Below, piece after piece: positions 40,181 to 48,791 of a stretch of 64,000 nt of DNA (position 1 is the first letter of the stretch; the number at the start of each line of letters is the position of its first letter). Origin of the DNA: Pseudomonas putida (GTDB lineage: Bacteria; Pseudomonadota; Gammaproteobacteria; Pseudomonadales; Pseudomonadaceae); the NCBI GenBank assembly GCA_041879295.1, contig CP047152.1, positions 1,927,501-1,991,500 on the forward strand, read 5' to 3'. Both the position numbers and the translations under genes were made by a program. A model generated the notes under the pieces. That model searched no databases, was not told the DNA's origin, and worked only from the letters and a program-made list of their open reading frames with translations.

Positions 40181-40915
40181 TCAGTCAACAAGGTCGACTT
40201 TGACACGCAATGTCATGTTTTCACCCCGTTGGGTGCTGTACGTATGGCTTGACGCGCTGCGGTCGGCTTGGCTCTGCTGATTGAACCCCGCCAGGGTGAT
40301 CCACTCGCCGAGCTTGCCAGTGACTGTCGTGTCGGTACTTTGTACTTTCACTACATCTGCACGTTCCTGGCTGATGCGGTCATTATTGCTGCTTATTTGC
40401 AGACGAACCGTTTCGCCGCTCAGGCTGGGGGTCACGTAGAAGCCTTGGGTCACGTTGCGATATTCGGTGTTGCTTTGAATGCGCCCATAGCCGTCTGTGC
40501 TGGTGCTGGTAATGGGGATGCTCTGGCCCACCTGGATCAGTGCCGGTTGCCCTTCGCTGGCTTGTACCTGCTGCATGCCGCCGTCGCGGTTGCTGGTGCC
40601 GTAGTGAATGACGCGAGCGTTGCCGCGGTTGTCCTGGAAGTTGCTGTCATTGTTGTCGACGCTGATCAGCAGGCGTTTGGGCGCGGTATCCAGCTGTTGC
40701 AGCAGGGCGCGCAGGTCGTCGATGCGCTCGGGGCTGGCGTTGACGATCAGTTTGTTCTCGAAGGCGCTGACCGTGCCGTCCTTGCCGATGAATGCCTGCA
40801 GGGCGGGCAGCAATTCGGCGCTGCTACGATGCTGAAGTGGCACCACCTCGGTGGCAGCATGGGCACTGAGGCTGGCGGCCAGCAACAGGGAGGCGAAAAG
40901 GGGGCGTAGCGGCAT
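40181..40915 (-). CDS. Exported mini-secretin-like protein
   Basis: This 244-residue protein, start at 40915 (MPLRPLFASLLLAASLSAHA; 40921 is possible), has a signal peptide ending at SAHA-AT. The mature part begins with an N1-like secretin ring domain (EVVPLQHRSSAELLPALQAF, LIVNASPERIDDLRALLQQL). It continues with a shortened secretin core: ALIQVGQSIPITS, a Ser/Thr/Asn-rich strand region, and VTGKLGEWITLAGFNQQ near the end. Full secretins have several N domains and a 300-residue barrel; this has one of each in 220 residues. No pilus or secretion operon is nearby. It is divergent from the AAA ATPase gene (start 41071). The secretin similarity is from motif reading; the function is unknown. Confidence 0.7.
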   Translation of the reverse strand: MPLRPLFASLLLAASLSAHAATEVVPLQHRSSAELLPALQAFIGKDGTVSAFENKLIVNASPERIDDLRALLQQLDTAPKRLLISVDNNDSNFQDNRGNARVIHYGTSNRDGGMQQVQASEGQPALIQVGQSIPITSTSTDGYGRIQSNTEYRNVTQGFYVTPSLSGETVRLQISSNNDRISQERADVVKVQSTDTTVTGKLGEWITLAGFNQQSQADRSASSHTYSTQRGENMTLRVKVDLVD

Positions 40916-41009
40916 GTCCATGATCTCCGCAGGTGAAACCAACATGATGGCAAACTTGCTGACTTTTTGCCGGATCTGGATCACGCCGGCACTGTTGCAG
41001 AGGGTCGTT

Positions 41010-41056
41010 TTATCCTGATTTATCTTGTAGGCTATAAATTATAGTAGGCAAGATAA
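41010..41056 (+). promoter_or_regulatory. Predicted ATPase promoter with a 37-bp nested palindrome
   Basis: TTATCC (41010-41015) and TATAAA (41033-41038) are 17 bp apart, a plausible sigma-70 promoter. The -10 box lies inside a symmetrical sequence centred on 41038: TTATCTTG (41020-41027), TAGG, CTATAA, A, TTATAG, TAGG, CAAGATAA (41049-41056). Outer and inner arms are perfect inverted repeats, and the two TAGG spacers are not complementary. Such a site over a -10 box is what one expects for repression by a dimeric protein. Confidence 0.55.
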
Positions 41057-41070
41057 TTGAGGTTAATTGC

Positions 41071-42246
41071 ATGTCTCCCGTCCGTCCGCTCCTGCGCCGT
41101 AATCAGTTGGCCAACGCACTGGCCCAAGACTTGGCCGGCGAGTCTTTGGTCGATTACAGCTCGGGCATGTTCTTGGCCGCGCCGCGGCGTACGGGCAAGA
41201 GCACCTTCCTCAACAACGACTTCATACCAGAATGCATACAGCGCGGCTGGCTACCGGTTTACGTCGACCTGTGGTCGGATCGCGACGCCGCCCCTGCGCA
41301 GCTCATCAGTGGCGCCATCGGTACAGCACTGGCCAGATTCGAAGGTGCGCTGGCCAGGACTGCGAAAAAGGCCGGTATCGACAAGATCAACCTGCTGCGC
41401 ACCCTGAGCTGGGATTTCACCCGCCCGCAACTGCCTGCGGGTACTACCCTGGCCCAGGCGCTTGCCGTGTTGCACCAAGTGTCAGGGCAACTGGTAGTGC
41501 TGATCATCGACGAGGCTCAGCACGCCCTTAACAGCGAAGATGGCCTCAATGCAATGTTCGCGCTGAAAGCCGCGCGTGACCACCTTAATCGTGGCGACCG
41601 TCCGGACGGCTTGCGGCTGGTGTTCACGGGCTCTAGTCGCGACAAGCTGGCCAACCTGGTACTCAAGAGCAAGCAGCCATTCTTTGGTGCCAGCATCACG
41701 CCCTTTCCGTTGCTGGGGCGTGAATATGTCGAATTCATCACCGCCTTGTGGAACCGTCGCCTGGCCGACAGTAACCAGTTCAAGGTAGAGGACCTGGCAT
41801 ACGCGTTCGAATTGGTCGGCCGGCGCCCGGAAATGCTCAACAAACTGTTGGCCGAAGTTAGCGTCGGCCTGGGTGAGGCGGGCAACCTGGGTGAACTGCT
41901 GCGCAATGGGGCGCTGAATCATCAAGCCGGGGTGTGGAGTGACTACGAAAGCGCTTGGAACGAACTTACGCCGTTGCAGCAGGCAGTGCTGGAGGTCATG
42001 GCCGAGCGCACGCTCGGCCGGCAGCCGTTTTCCCCGTTTACCGAGCAAACCCTGGTTGAGGTCAGCCGCAAGCTGGAGCAGGCCCAGGCGGTAGCCAACG
42101 TCAACACGGCAAACGTACAGAAGGCCCTTGATGCCCTGCGCGACAAGGAGCTGGTATGGAAGGCCAATCGTGGCGAGTACGCGTTGGAGGATACTTCCAT
42201 GGCCGAATGGCTCGCCCGCGACCAGGCAGTTGCCAGCCACAGGTGA
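41071..42246 (+). CDS. AAA-type P-loop ATPase with C-terminal winged-helix-like region
   Basis: This 391-residue cytoplasmic protein has Walker A AAPRRTGKST (36-45), Walker B LVVLIIDE (141-148, D147/E148), a sensor-like FTGSSR at 185-190 and a lid region with GRRPEMLNKLL. The C-terminus (about 285-385) looks like a winged helix (TPLQQAVLEVMAERTLG, NVQKALDALRDKELVWK, GEYALEDTSM). This is the ORC/MNS branch of AAA ATPases often found in regulation or defence modules. No transmembrane segment or signal is present. The protease gene follows by 53 bp on the same strand. Its role is not known. Confidence 0.8.
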   Translation: MSPVRPLLRRNQLANALAQDLAGESLVDYSSGMFLAAPRRTGKSTFLNNDFIPECIQRGWLPVYVDLWSDRDAAPAQLISGAIGTALARFEGALARTAKKAGIDKINLLRTLSWDFTRPQLPAGTTLAQALAVLHQVSGQLVVLIIDEAQHALNSEDGLNAMFALKAARDHLNRGDRPDGLRLVFTGSSRDKLANLVLKSKQPFFGASITPFPLLGREYVEFITALWNRRLADSNQFKVEDLAYAFELVGRRPEMLNKLLAEVSVGLGEAGNLGELLRNGALNHQAGVWSDYESAWNELTPLQQAVLEVMAERTLGRQPFSPFTEQTLVEVSRKLEQAQAVANVNTANVQKALDALRDKELVWKANRGEYALEDTSMAEWLARDQAVASHR

Positions 42247-42299
42247 ACCTTTGAGGTGCCCCGTAAGTCGCACTCACAGGGAGCGCGTGGGGTGATTGC

Positions 42300-44009
42300 A
42301 TGAAGGGTGTCCTGATCTTGCTGTTATGGCTTTGCAGTCTTGGTGCACAGGCTGCAGCAGACACGCTGCGCATCAAGCAGCTGCAGCGTTGCGGTGACTT
42401 GTTCAGCGATAGCCGGCAAAAATGGTGTCTGCGTGCCGAAGGGCTCCGGGCAAATCTGCCAACGGTATGGCTGGGCGGCACGCGGCTGTCAGAAGCCGAT
42501 ATCGAGCGACAAGGTGACCGGCTAACGCTGAAGCTGGCGAGGCCAGCCCAGCGCAGCGCCCCGCTCTGGCTGGTCGATGGCGGCCGCACGAGCAACCCGG
42601 TATGGCTGACCCGCCAACGCAGTCATGTGATCGCCGCAGGGCCCGATGAAGTGGCGAAGAACATGGACGGCCTGACCACCTACGTCGACCTGGTCAGCCT
42701 GTTGATCGAAGAAAAACACGACGGCCTCGGCGAGGCCCGGCGCATCGCCGGTAAATACGGCGCCCTGGTTGTCGGTGCCATACCGCCGCTGAATGTCTAC
42801 CAGCTGCGCTTGCCGGTAGATGATCTGGTGCAGCGCGATGCGATGGTCCTGCGCATGGGCAGTGAAGTCAGCGTGGATGCCGTGATTGTCGAAGAGTCCG
42901 GCCCTGAGCGCGGGGAGGAGGGCAATGGGCGCGGCAACCGGGCCATCGACCAGGCGGATGAATGGGCCGCCAACCGCTTCATGGACGCGCTGTATTTCTA
43001 CCGGCGCCGGATTGCCGCATCTGGCTTGCCGGTGAAGCCCGTGCGGGTCGGGGTAATCGAGCGCGAAGTGGACTTCGACGCCCCAGGGTTCAGCCATTAT
43101 CAGGGGGGCTGCGAAAAAGGCCAGACATGCCTATACGCTCGCGACGGTGATCGCCCGGCAAGCCACGGCAGCCATGTTGCAGGCATTCTCGCTGCGCAGG
43201 GTGAGGGCTTTTTGCCGGGGCTGGGTAAGCACAGCCCTGGCTTCGAGGTGGTGGTAGAGCGCAACTCGGATGCCGGTATCACCGCCAACATCGCTGCATC
43301 GGTGAACCTGGTCGAAGATGGCGTGCGGGTGTTGAACTGGAGCTGGGGCATTCACCGGGTCGGGGCACGCAATGTGAAGGGTGATGAGGTCGATTCGCTG
43401 GTGCGCTCCGGGCTGGCGATGAGCGGCTACGAGGAGTTACTTGAGGAGTTCTTCCTCTGGCTGCGCAAGGAGCACCCTGACGTGGTGGTGGTAAATTCGG
43501 CGGGCAATGGTGCGTCCTGGTCGGGGACCGATGAATATCGCCTGCCTTCGTCGTTCATCACCGAACAATTGCTGGTGGTGGGCGGGCATCAGCGCAGTGA
43601 CAAGGCTACGGCAGTTGAAGCCCACGATCATGTGCGCAAGCGTCACAGCTCCAATATCGACATGCGTGTGGACGTCAGTGCTGCTGCCTGCATACGCCCA
43701 GTGTCGGCCGAGGCTGCGCATTGCGGCACGTCGTACGCAACACCTTTGGTGACTGCCACTGTGGCGACGATGCTGTCGATCAACCCGGCACTTACCCCGG
43801 AACAGGTGCGCATGCTGTTGCGGCGCAGTGCCTTGACCCTGGGCGTCGAACAGGATTTTGAAGCGATGGATGCCGAAGACCTGACGGCGCCGATCCTGCC
43901 CTCAGAGCGTGGTGGCCGCCTGAACGACCCGGATCTTGGCCGTTCGGCGCGCCTGGACATGCAGCGTGCGCTGGACCTGGCCGTGCAGAGCCTGGAACGT
44001 GTGCGTTGA
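42300..44009 (+). CDS. Exported subtilisin-family (S8) protein with Glu at the catalytic Asp position
   Basis: This 569-residue protein has a signal peptide (MKGVLILLLWLCSLGAQAA) and an N-terminal region to about 245 unlike standard propeptides. The S8 domain follows, with catalytic His289 in SHGSHVAGILAA, oxyanion Asn403 in VVNSAGNGA and Ser478 in CGTSYATPLVTATVA. The first-motif position, Asp in subtilisins (VIDTG), is Glu254 here (VRVGVIEREVD). It still may cleave, or be a pseudoprotease. Cys pairs in the mature part suggest a periplasmic or extracellular fold. It lies between the ATPase and the SulP gene (82 bp gap). Substrate unknown. Confidence 0.85.
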   Translation: MKGVLILLLWLCSLGAQAAADTLRIKQLQRCGDLFSDSRQKWCLRAEGLRANLPTVWLGGTRLSEADIERQGDRLTLKLARPAQRSAPLWLVDGGRTSNPVWLTRQRSHVIAAGPDEVAKNMDGLTTYVDLVSLLIEEKHDGLGEARRIAGKYGALVVGAIPPLNVYQLRLPVDDLVQRDAMVLRMGSEVSVDAVIVEESGPERGEEGNGRGNRAIDQADEWAANRFMDALYFYRRRIAASGLPVKPVRVGVIEREVDFDAPGFSHYQGGCEKGQTCLYARDGDRPASHGSHVAGILAAQGEGFLPGLGKHSPGFEVVVERNSDAGITANIAASVNLVEDGVRVLNWSWGIHRVGARNVKGDEVDSLVRSGLAMSGYEELLEEFFLWLRKEHPDVVVVNSAGNGASWSGTDEYRLPSSFITEQLLVVGGHQRSDKATAVEAHDHVRKRHSSNIDMRVDVSAAACIRPVSAEAAHCGTSYATPLVTATVATMLSINPALTPEQVRMLLRRSALTLGVEQDFEAMDAEDLTAPILPSERGGRLNDPDLGRSARLDMQRALDLAVQSLERVR

Positions 44010-44091
44010 GCGGTGGCCGCTGTCCGACAATTTCCGTAACATCCCGCCCCTCGTTTTTAAATCGTCCTCCGGACTGAACCACAGGAAGCCC

Positions 44092-45534
44092 ATGAAGCCC
44101 GCCCGACTACGCGCCGACCTGCTCGCCGGCCTCACCACCTCGTTCGCCTTGGTCCCCGAGTGCATCGCCTTTGCCCTGGTGGCCCACCTCAACCCGCTGA
44201 TGGGCCTGTATGGCGCGTTCATCATTTGTACCCTGACGGCGCTGTTCGGCGGGCGGCCGGGGATGATCTCCGGCGCTGCTGGCTCGATGGCGGTGGTGAT
44301 CGTCGCGCTGGTGGTGCAGCACGGTGCGCAGTACCTGCTGGCCACGGTGCTGCTGGGTGGCGTGGTAATGATCCTGTTTGGCGTGCTGCGCTTGGGCAAG
44401 CTGGTGCGCCTGGTGCCATACCCGGTCATGCTCGGCTTCGTAAACGGCCTGGCCATCGTCATCGCCATGGCCCAGCTGGAGCATTTCAAGGACGGCGAAC
44501 ACTGGCTCACCGGCACGCCGCTGTACCTGATGGTCGGCCTGGTGGCGCTGACCATGGCGGTGGTTTATGTGCTGCCGAAACTGACCCGCGCGGTGCCGCC
44601 GGCTCTGGTGGCGATCCTCGGTGTCGGCCTGTTGGTGTACTTGCTCGGGCTGCCGACCCGCACCCTGGGTGACATGGCGCACATCGCTGGTGGCCTGCCT
44701 GGGCTGGCCCTGCCGGATGTGCCCTGGAATCTGGAAACCCTGAAGATCATCGCCCCTTATGCGGTGCTGATGGCCATGGTCGGCCTGCTGGAAACCCTGC
44801 TCACCCTCAACCTGACCGATGAAATCACCGAGAGCCGTGGCTTCCCGGATCGCGAGTGTGTGGCACTGGGCGCTGCGAACATGGTGTCGGGCCTGTGCGG
44901 CGGCATGGGCGGCTGCGCGATGATCGGGCAGACGGTGATCAACCTCAGTTCCAATGGCCGGGGCCGGTTGTCGGGTGTAGTAGCCGGCGTGATGATTCTG
45001 CTGTTCGTGCTGTTCCTGTCGCCGCTGATCGAGCGTATTCCACTGGCGGCGCTGGTTGGTGTGATGTTCGTGGTGGCCCAGCAGACCTTTGCCTGGGCGT
45101 CGTTGCGGGTGTTGCACAAGGTGCCGGTGAATGATGTGCTGGCGATCATTGCGGTGACCGTGGTCACGGTGTTCACTGACCTGGCCATGGCGGTGCTGTT
45201 CGGTATCATCATCGCGGCGCTCAACTTTGCCTGGCAGCATGCACGCGAGCTGTATGCCGACACCCATGAGGACGCGGGGGGCGGCAAGCGTTATCAGTTA
45301 CATGGCACGCTGTTCTTCGCCTCGACCACCTCGTTCCTCAACCAGTTCGACACGGCCGGGGACCCGGCCCAGGTCACGCTGGATTGCCAGCATTTGAGCT
45401 TTGTCGATTATTCGGCGGTTGCGGCGCTGAAAACCCTGCGTGAGCGCTATGCCAAGGCGGGCAAGCATTTGCGCGTGGTGCATTTGTCGGATCGGTGCAA
45501 GAAGCTGTTGAAGCGGGCTGGCGAGCAGCACTGA
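44092..45534 (+). CDS. SulP-family anion transporter with STAS domain
   Basis: This 480-residue membrane protein starts at 44092 (MKPARLRADLLAGLTTSFAL), after ACAGGAAG. It has 10-12 helices, including the SulP signature around PECIAFALVAHLNPLMGLYG and GISGAAGSMAVV-type pore helices. The C-terminal STAS domain is about 385-480 (VTLDCQHLSFVDYSAVAALK). The family carries sulfate, bicarbonate or dicarboxylates; the substrate cannot be read here. Divergent residues such as PECIAFALV in place of QAIAYALI suggest a bicarbonate or other non-sulfate branch, but this is only an impression. Confidence 0.9.
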   Translation: MKPARLRADLLAGLTTSFALVPECIAFALVAHLNPLMGLYGAFIICTLTALFGGRPGMISGAAGSMAVVIVALVVQHGAQYLLATVLLGGVVMILFGVLRLGKLVRLVPYPVMLGFVNGLAIVIAMAQLEHFKDGEHWLTGTPLYLMVGLVALTMAVVYVLPKLTRAVPPALVAILGVGLLVYLLGLPTRTLGDMAHIAGGLPGLALPDVPWNLETLKIIAPYAVLMAMVGLLETLLTLNLTDEITESRGFPDRECVALGAANMVSGLCGGMGGCAMIGQTVINLSSNGRGRLSGVVAGVMILLFVLFLSPLIERIPLAALVGVMFVVAQQTFAWASLRVLHKVPVNDVLAIIAVTVVTVFTDLAMAVLFGIIIAALNFAWQHARELYADTHEDAGGGKRYQLHGTLFFASTTSFLNQFDTAGDPAQVTLDCQHLSFVDYSAVAALKTLRERYAKAGKHLRVVHLSDRCKKLLKRAGEQH

Positions 45535-45550
45535 GCTTGATTGTGGCCTG

Positions 45551-45651
45551 TACCGGCTTCTTCGCGGGCACGCCCGCTCCCACAGAAAGGCCGCAGGCCC
45601 AAACATTGTGCGCCCCCGGTGGGAGCGGGCGTGCCCGCGAAGAGGCCGGTA
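45551..45651. repeat. REP pair, TTCGCGGGCACGCCCGC type, between convergent genes
   Basis: TACCGGCTTCTTCGCGGGCA... at 45551-45583 is mirrored at 45619-45651 (GTGGGAGCGGGCGTGCCCGC...). It fills the gap between the convergent SulP and EF-G genes, where it may serve as a bidirectional barrier. Confidence 0.9.
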
Positions 45652-45663
45652 CCGGAGAACCGC

Positions 45664-47775
45664 TTACTCTCCGCGGCTCTTCTTGACGATGCCGTCGGCA
45701 ATGCTCGCCGGGGCCTCGGCATAGCGGGTGAACTCCATCGAGAAGCTTGCCCGGCCCTGGGTCATCGAGCGCATCGAGGTGGCGTAGCCGAACATTTCGC
45801 CCAGCGGAACTTCGGCACGGATCACCTTGCCAGCCGGCGTTTCATCACCGTCCTGGATCATGCCGCGACGTCGGCTCAAGTCGCCGAGGATGTCGCCCTG
45901 ATACTCCTCCGGCGTCACCACCTCAACCTTCATCACCGGCTCCAGCAACACTGCGCCACCTTTCTGCGACAACTGCTTGGTGGCCATTGATGCGGCGATC
46001 TTGTAGGCCATCTCGTTGGAGTCGACATCGTGGTACGAGCCGTCGAACACGGCGGCCTTGAGGTTGATCAGTGGGTAGCCGGCAAGCACGCCGTTCTTCA
46101 TTTGCTCCTCGATACCCTTCTGGATGGCCGGGATGTACTCGCGCGGTACTACGCCGCCGACAATCTCGTTGATGAACTCCAGGCCTTCTTTGCCTTCATC
46201 GCCGGGAGCAAAACGGATCCAGCAATGGCCGTACTGGCCGCGGCCGCCGGATTGGCGAACGAAGCGGCCCTCGATCTCGCAGGTGTTGCGGATCTTCTCG
46301 CGGTAGGCCACCTGTGGCTTGCCGATGTTGGCCTCGACGTTGAACTCGCGGCGCATGCGGTCGACGATGATGTCCAGGTGCAGCTCGCCCATGCCCGAGA
46401 TGATGGTCTGGCCGGTCTCTTCATCGGTACGCACGCGGAATGAGGGGTCTTCCTGGGCCAGCTTGCCCAGCGCGATCCCCATTTTTTCCTGGTCGGCCTT
46501 GGTTTTCGGCTCTACTGCTACGGAAATCACCGGGTCGGGGAAGTCCATGCGTTCGAGAATGATCGGCTTGTCCATGTCGCACAGGGTATCGCCGGTGGTC
46601 ACGTCCTTCATGCCGATCAGTGCGGCGATATCGCCGGCGCACACGTCCTTGATTTCAGCGCGTTGGTTGGCGTGCATTTGCACCATGCGGCCAATGCGCT
46701 CTTTTTTGCCCTTGACGGAGTTGAGCACCGCGTTGCCGGAGCTGAGCACACCGGAATACACCCGGGCGAAGGTGAGGGTGCCGACGAACGGGTCGGTGGC
46801 GATCTTGAAGGCCAGTGCCGAGAACGGTTCATTGTCGTCGGCGTGGCGTTCCAGGTGCTTTTCTTCGTCGTCGGGGTCGGTGCCCTTGATTGCCGGAATT
46901 TCCGACGGGGCGGGCAGGTAGTCGATCACCGCGTCGAGCATCAGCGGCACGCCCTTGTTCTTGAACGATGAGCCGAGGATGGTGGGCACGATTTCGTTGG
47001 CAATGGTGCGCTGGCGCAACCCGGCCTTGATCTCTTCGATGCTCAGCTCCTCGCCATCGAGAAACTTCATGGTCAGCTCGTCATTGGCTTCGGCCGCAGC
47101 TTCGATCATGTGCGCGCGCCATTCGTCGGCAAGCTCCTGCAGATCGGCTGGAATATCTTCTTCGCGGTAACTGGTGCCCTGGTCGGCATCGTTCCAGTAG
47201 ATGGCCTTCATCTTCACCAGGTCGATCTGGCCAATGAAGTTCTCTTCGCTGCCGATGGCCAGCTGGATGGGGACCGGGTGGTGCCCCAGGCGCTGATCGA
47301 TCTGCTTGACCACGCGCAGGAAGTCGGCCCCCTGGCGGTCCATCTTGTTGATGTAGGCCAGGCGCGGCACGTGATACTTGTTGGCCTGGCGCCAGACGGT
47401 CTCGGACTGCGGCTCGACGCCGTCCGCGCCGCTGAATACCACGACCGCGCCATCGAGCACGCGCAATGAGCGCTCCACCTCGATGGTGAAATCGACGTGG
47501 CCTGGGGTGTCGATGATGTTGAAACGGTACTTGTGGGCGAACTGCTTGGTCGAACCTTGCCAGAACGCCGTGGTCGCCGCCGAGGTGATGGTGATGCCGC
47601 GTTCCTGCTCCTGGGCCATCCAGTCCATGGTCGCCGCGCCATCGTGCACTTCGCCCATCTTGTGGTTGACCCCGGTGTAGAACAGGATTCGCTCGGTGGT
47701 CGTGGTCTTGCCGGCATCCACGTGGGCGACGATGCCGATATTGCGGTACAGCTCGATGGGCGTTGTGCGGGCCAT
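45664..47775 (-). CDS. fusB: Elongation factor G, second copy
   Basis: This 703-residue translational GTPase has the G1 motif AHVDAGKTT (17-25), G2 [14 protein letters not shown]3 DTPGHVDF and G4 NKMD, then domains II-V with [14 protein letters not shown]. The family moves tRNA and mRNA on the ribosome or helps recycle it. It is not next to rpsL, rpsG or tuf, so it is not the str-operon copy. Pseudomonads usually carry two full EF-G genes, and one copy may specialise in recycling. It stands alone in its operon, divergent from nothing, 73 bp downstream of the small gene at 47849. Confidence 0.93.
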   Translation of the reverse strand: MARTTPIELYRNIGIVAHVDAGKTTTTERILFYTGVNHKMGEVHDGAATMDWMAQEQERGITITSAATTAFWQGSTKQFAHKYRFNIIDTPGHVDFTIEVERSLRVLDGAVVVFSGADGVEPQSETVWRQANKYHVPRLAYINKMDRQGADFLRVVKQIDQRLGHHPVPIQLAIGSEENFIGQIDLVKMKAIYWNDADQGTSYREEDIPADLQELADEWRAHMIEAAAEANDELTMKFLDGEELSIEEIKAGLRQRTIANEIVPTILGSSFKNKGVPLMLDAVIDYLPAPSEIPAIKGTDPDDEEKHLERHADDNEPFSALAFKIATDPFVGTLTFARVYSGVLSSGNAVLNSVKGKKERIGRMVQMHANQRAEIKDVCAGDIAALIGMKDVTTGDTLCDMDKPIILERMDFPDPVISVAVEPKTKADQEKMGIALGKLAQEDPSFRVRTDEETGQTIISGMGELHLDIIVDRMRREFNVEANIGKPQVAYREKIRNTCEIEGRFVRQSGGRGQYGHCWIRFAPGDEGKEGLEFINEIVGGVVPREYIPAIQKGIEEQMKNGVLAGYPLINLKAAVFDGSYHDVDSNEMAYKIAASMATKQLSQKGGAVLLEPVMKVEVVTPEEYQGDILGDLSRRRGMIQDGDETPAGKVIRAEVPLGEMFGYATSMRSMTQGRASFSMEFTRYAEAPASIADGIVKKSRGE

Positions 47776-47848
47776 GGCGGACTACCTGTGGGTGGGCGGA
47801 TTCCACCAAGTTAGCAGACCGGTGGAATCCTGCCCTGCCGCCGGGCTG

Positions 47849-48274
47849 TCAGTCGGTCTGGGCTAGCAGCATCCACTGGCCATCCACTTCGCGGGCCAGG
47901 CCGCTGGCCGGCAGCAAGGCCAGCAGGCGCGCGTGCAGGGCGGCCTCGGTAAAGGTCTTGAGGGTGGTCAGGTCCAGCGCACCGACCAGGTTGAGATCAG
48001 CCTTGGTGTACGACAGCCAGGCTTTTTTCAACACCTGGGCGACGTCGCTGCCGGCGGTGCTGGCGAACCGGCGGTGCCACTGGCGGCCTTCGAAGGTGAA
48101 GTTGTGCGCGTGGCTGTAGGTGCTTTGGTCGGCGCCTTCTACACAGCGGTGGCAGTGGCATGGGCCCTCGCCGAAGGCGTTGCGCAGGTAGCTGTTGAAG
48201 TCCACGACGGGCTTGAGGGACAGGCGTTTGTCGACTTCGAACAGGTCGGCGATCAGGGGTTCTTCGGCGCTCAC
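47849..48274 (-). CDS. Small protein with a Cys/His cluster, unknown function
   Basis: This 141-residue soluble protein is read from the GTG at 48274 (preceded by GAGG). It has a compact metal-like motif GPCHCHRCVEG (about residues 37-47), followed by YSHAHNFTFEGRQWHRRFAS. It carries no signal peptide. The C-terminal half is mainly helical (TLKTFTEAALHARLLALLP). The Cys/His cluster could bind zinc or iron-sulfur, but the pattern does not match a domain I know. It is on the same strand as EF-G and upstream of it, so could share its transcript. Confidence 0.65.
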   Translation of the reverse strand: MSAEEPLIADLFEVDKRLSLKPVVDFNSYLRNAFGEGPCHCHRCVEGADQSTYSHAHNFTFEGRQWHRRFASTAGSDVAQVLKKAWLSYTKADLNLVGALDLTTLKTFTEAALHARLLALLPASGLAREVDGQWMLLAQTD

Positions 48275-48380
48275 TCGGGATCCTCGTGTGGTGTGGCGTG
48301 CATCGGCGGGCACCCTAACAGATCGGGGCATTCAGATCACCTGTTGCAGGTGCCCCGCATACCCCAAGCAACATGCGATC

Positions 48381-48414
48381 CCTGTGGGAGCGGGCGTGCC
48401 CGCGAAGAGGCCAG
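48381..48414. repeat. Single REP, TTCGCGGGCACGCCCGC type
   Basis: CCTGTGGGAGCGGGCGTGCC followed by CGCGAAGAGGCC matches the REP arms elsewhere. It lies between divergent genes at 48274 and 48486, so here it is in a leader rather than at gene ends. Confidence 0.85.
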
Positions 48415-48485
48415 TAGAGACAACAGAGACTGCCTGCCGTACTCTACGCGCCCCTACGCCTATACACCCACCGAGGTAACCCCGT

Positions 48486-48788
48486 TTGAGCACCAAGTAC
48501 CCGTACATCGCCACCGTGACCATCAGCGCTGAAGACCGTGGCGGAGATACCGAGGCTTCGGAAAACCCCAGCATGCGCGTGGGTCTGGAAGCGGTGACCG
48601 AAACCCTGAAGAAGGTGCATTTCGTCGGTACGCTCGCGGCCCCTGAGAAACCGGCCACGCATATTTGCGTGACCCTGGAGAATGGCCTGACCTATTACGG
48701 CCCGATCGTCAACGGCCATGCTGAACTGGAAGGCGGCTGGATCGCCTTCGAGTCCGACATGCTCACCCCGCAAGAGCTGGGCCTGTAA
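48486..48788 (+). CDS. Small conserved protein of unknown function, TTG start
   Basis: This 100-residue soluble protein starts with TTG at 48486 (MSTKYPYIATVTISAEDRGG) after a GAGG site. It reads as a beta-rich fold with the segment ATHICVTLENGLTYYGPIVN. No signal, helix-turn-helix or catalytic motif is visible. It converges with the aminotransferase gene, ending 3 bp from its stop. Confidence 0.7.
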   Translation: MSTKYPYIATVTISAEDRGGDTEASENPSMRVGLEAVTETLKKVHFVGTLAAPEKPATHICVTLENGLTYYGPIVNGHAELEGGWIAFESDMLTPQELGL

Positions 48789-48791
48789 GCC

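Noticed and set aside
42300..44009. Autotransporter protease
   Set aside because: The protein ends soon after the S8 domain and has no C-terminal beta-barrel.
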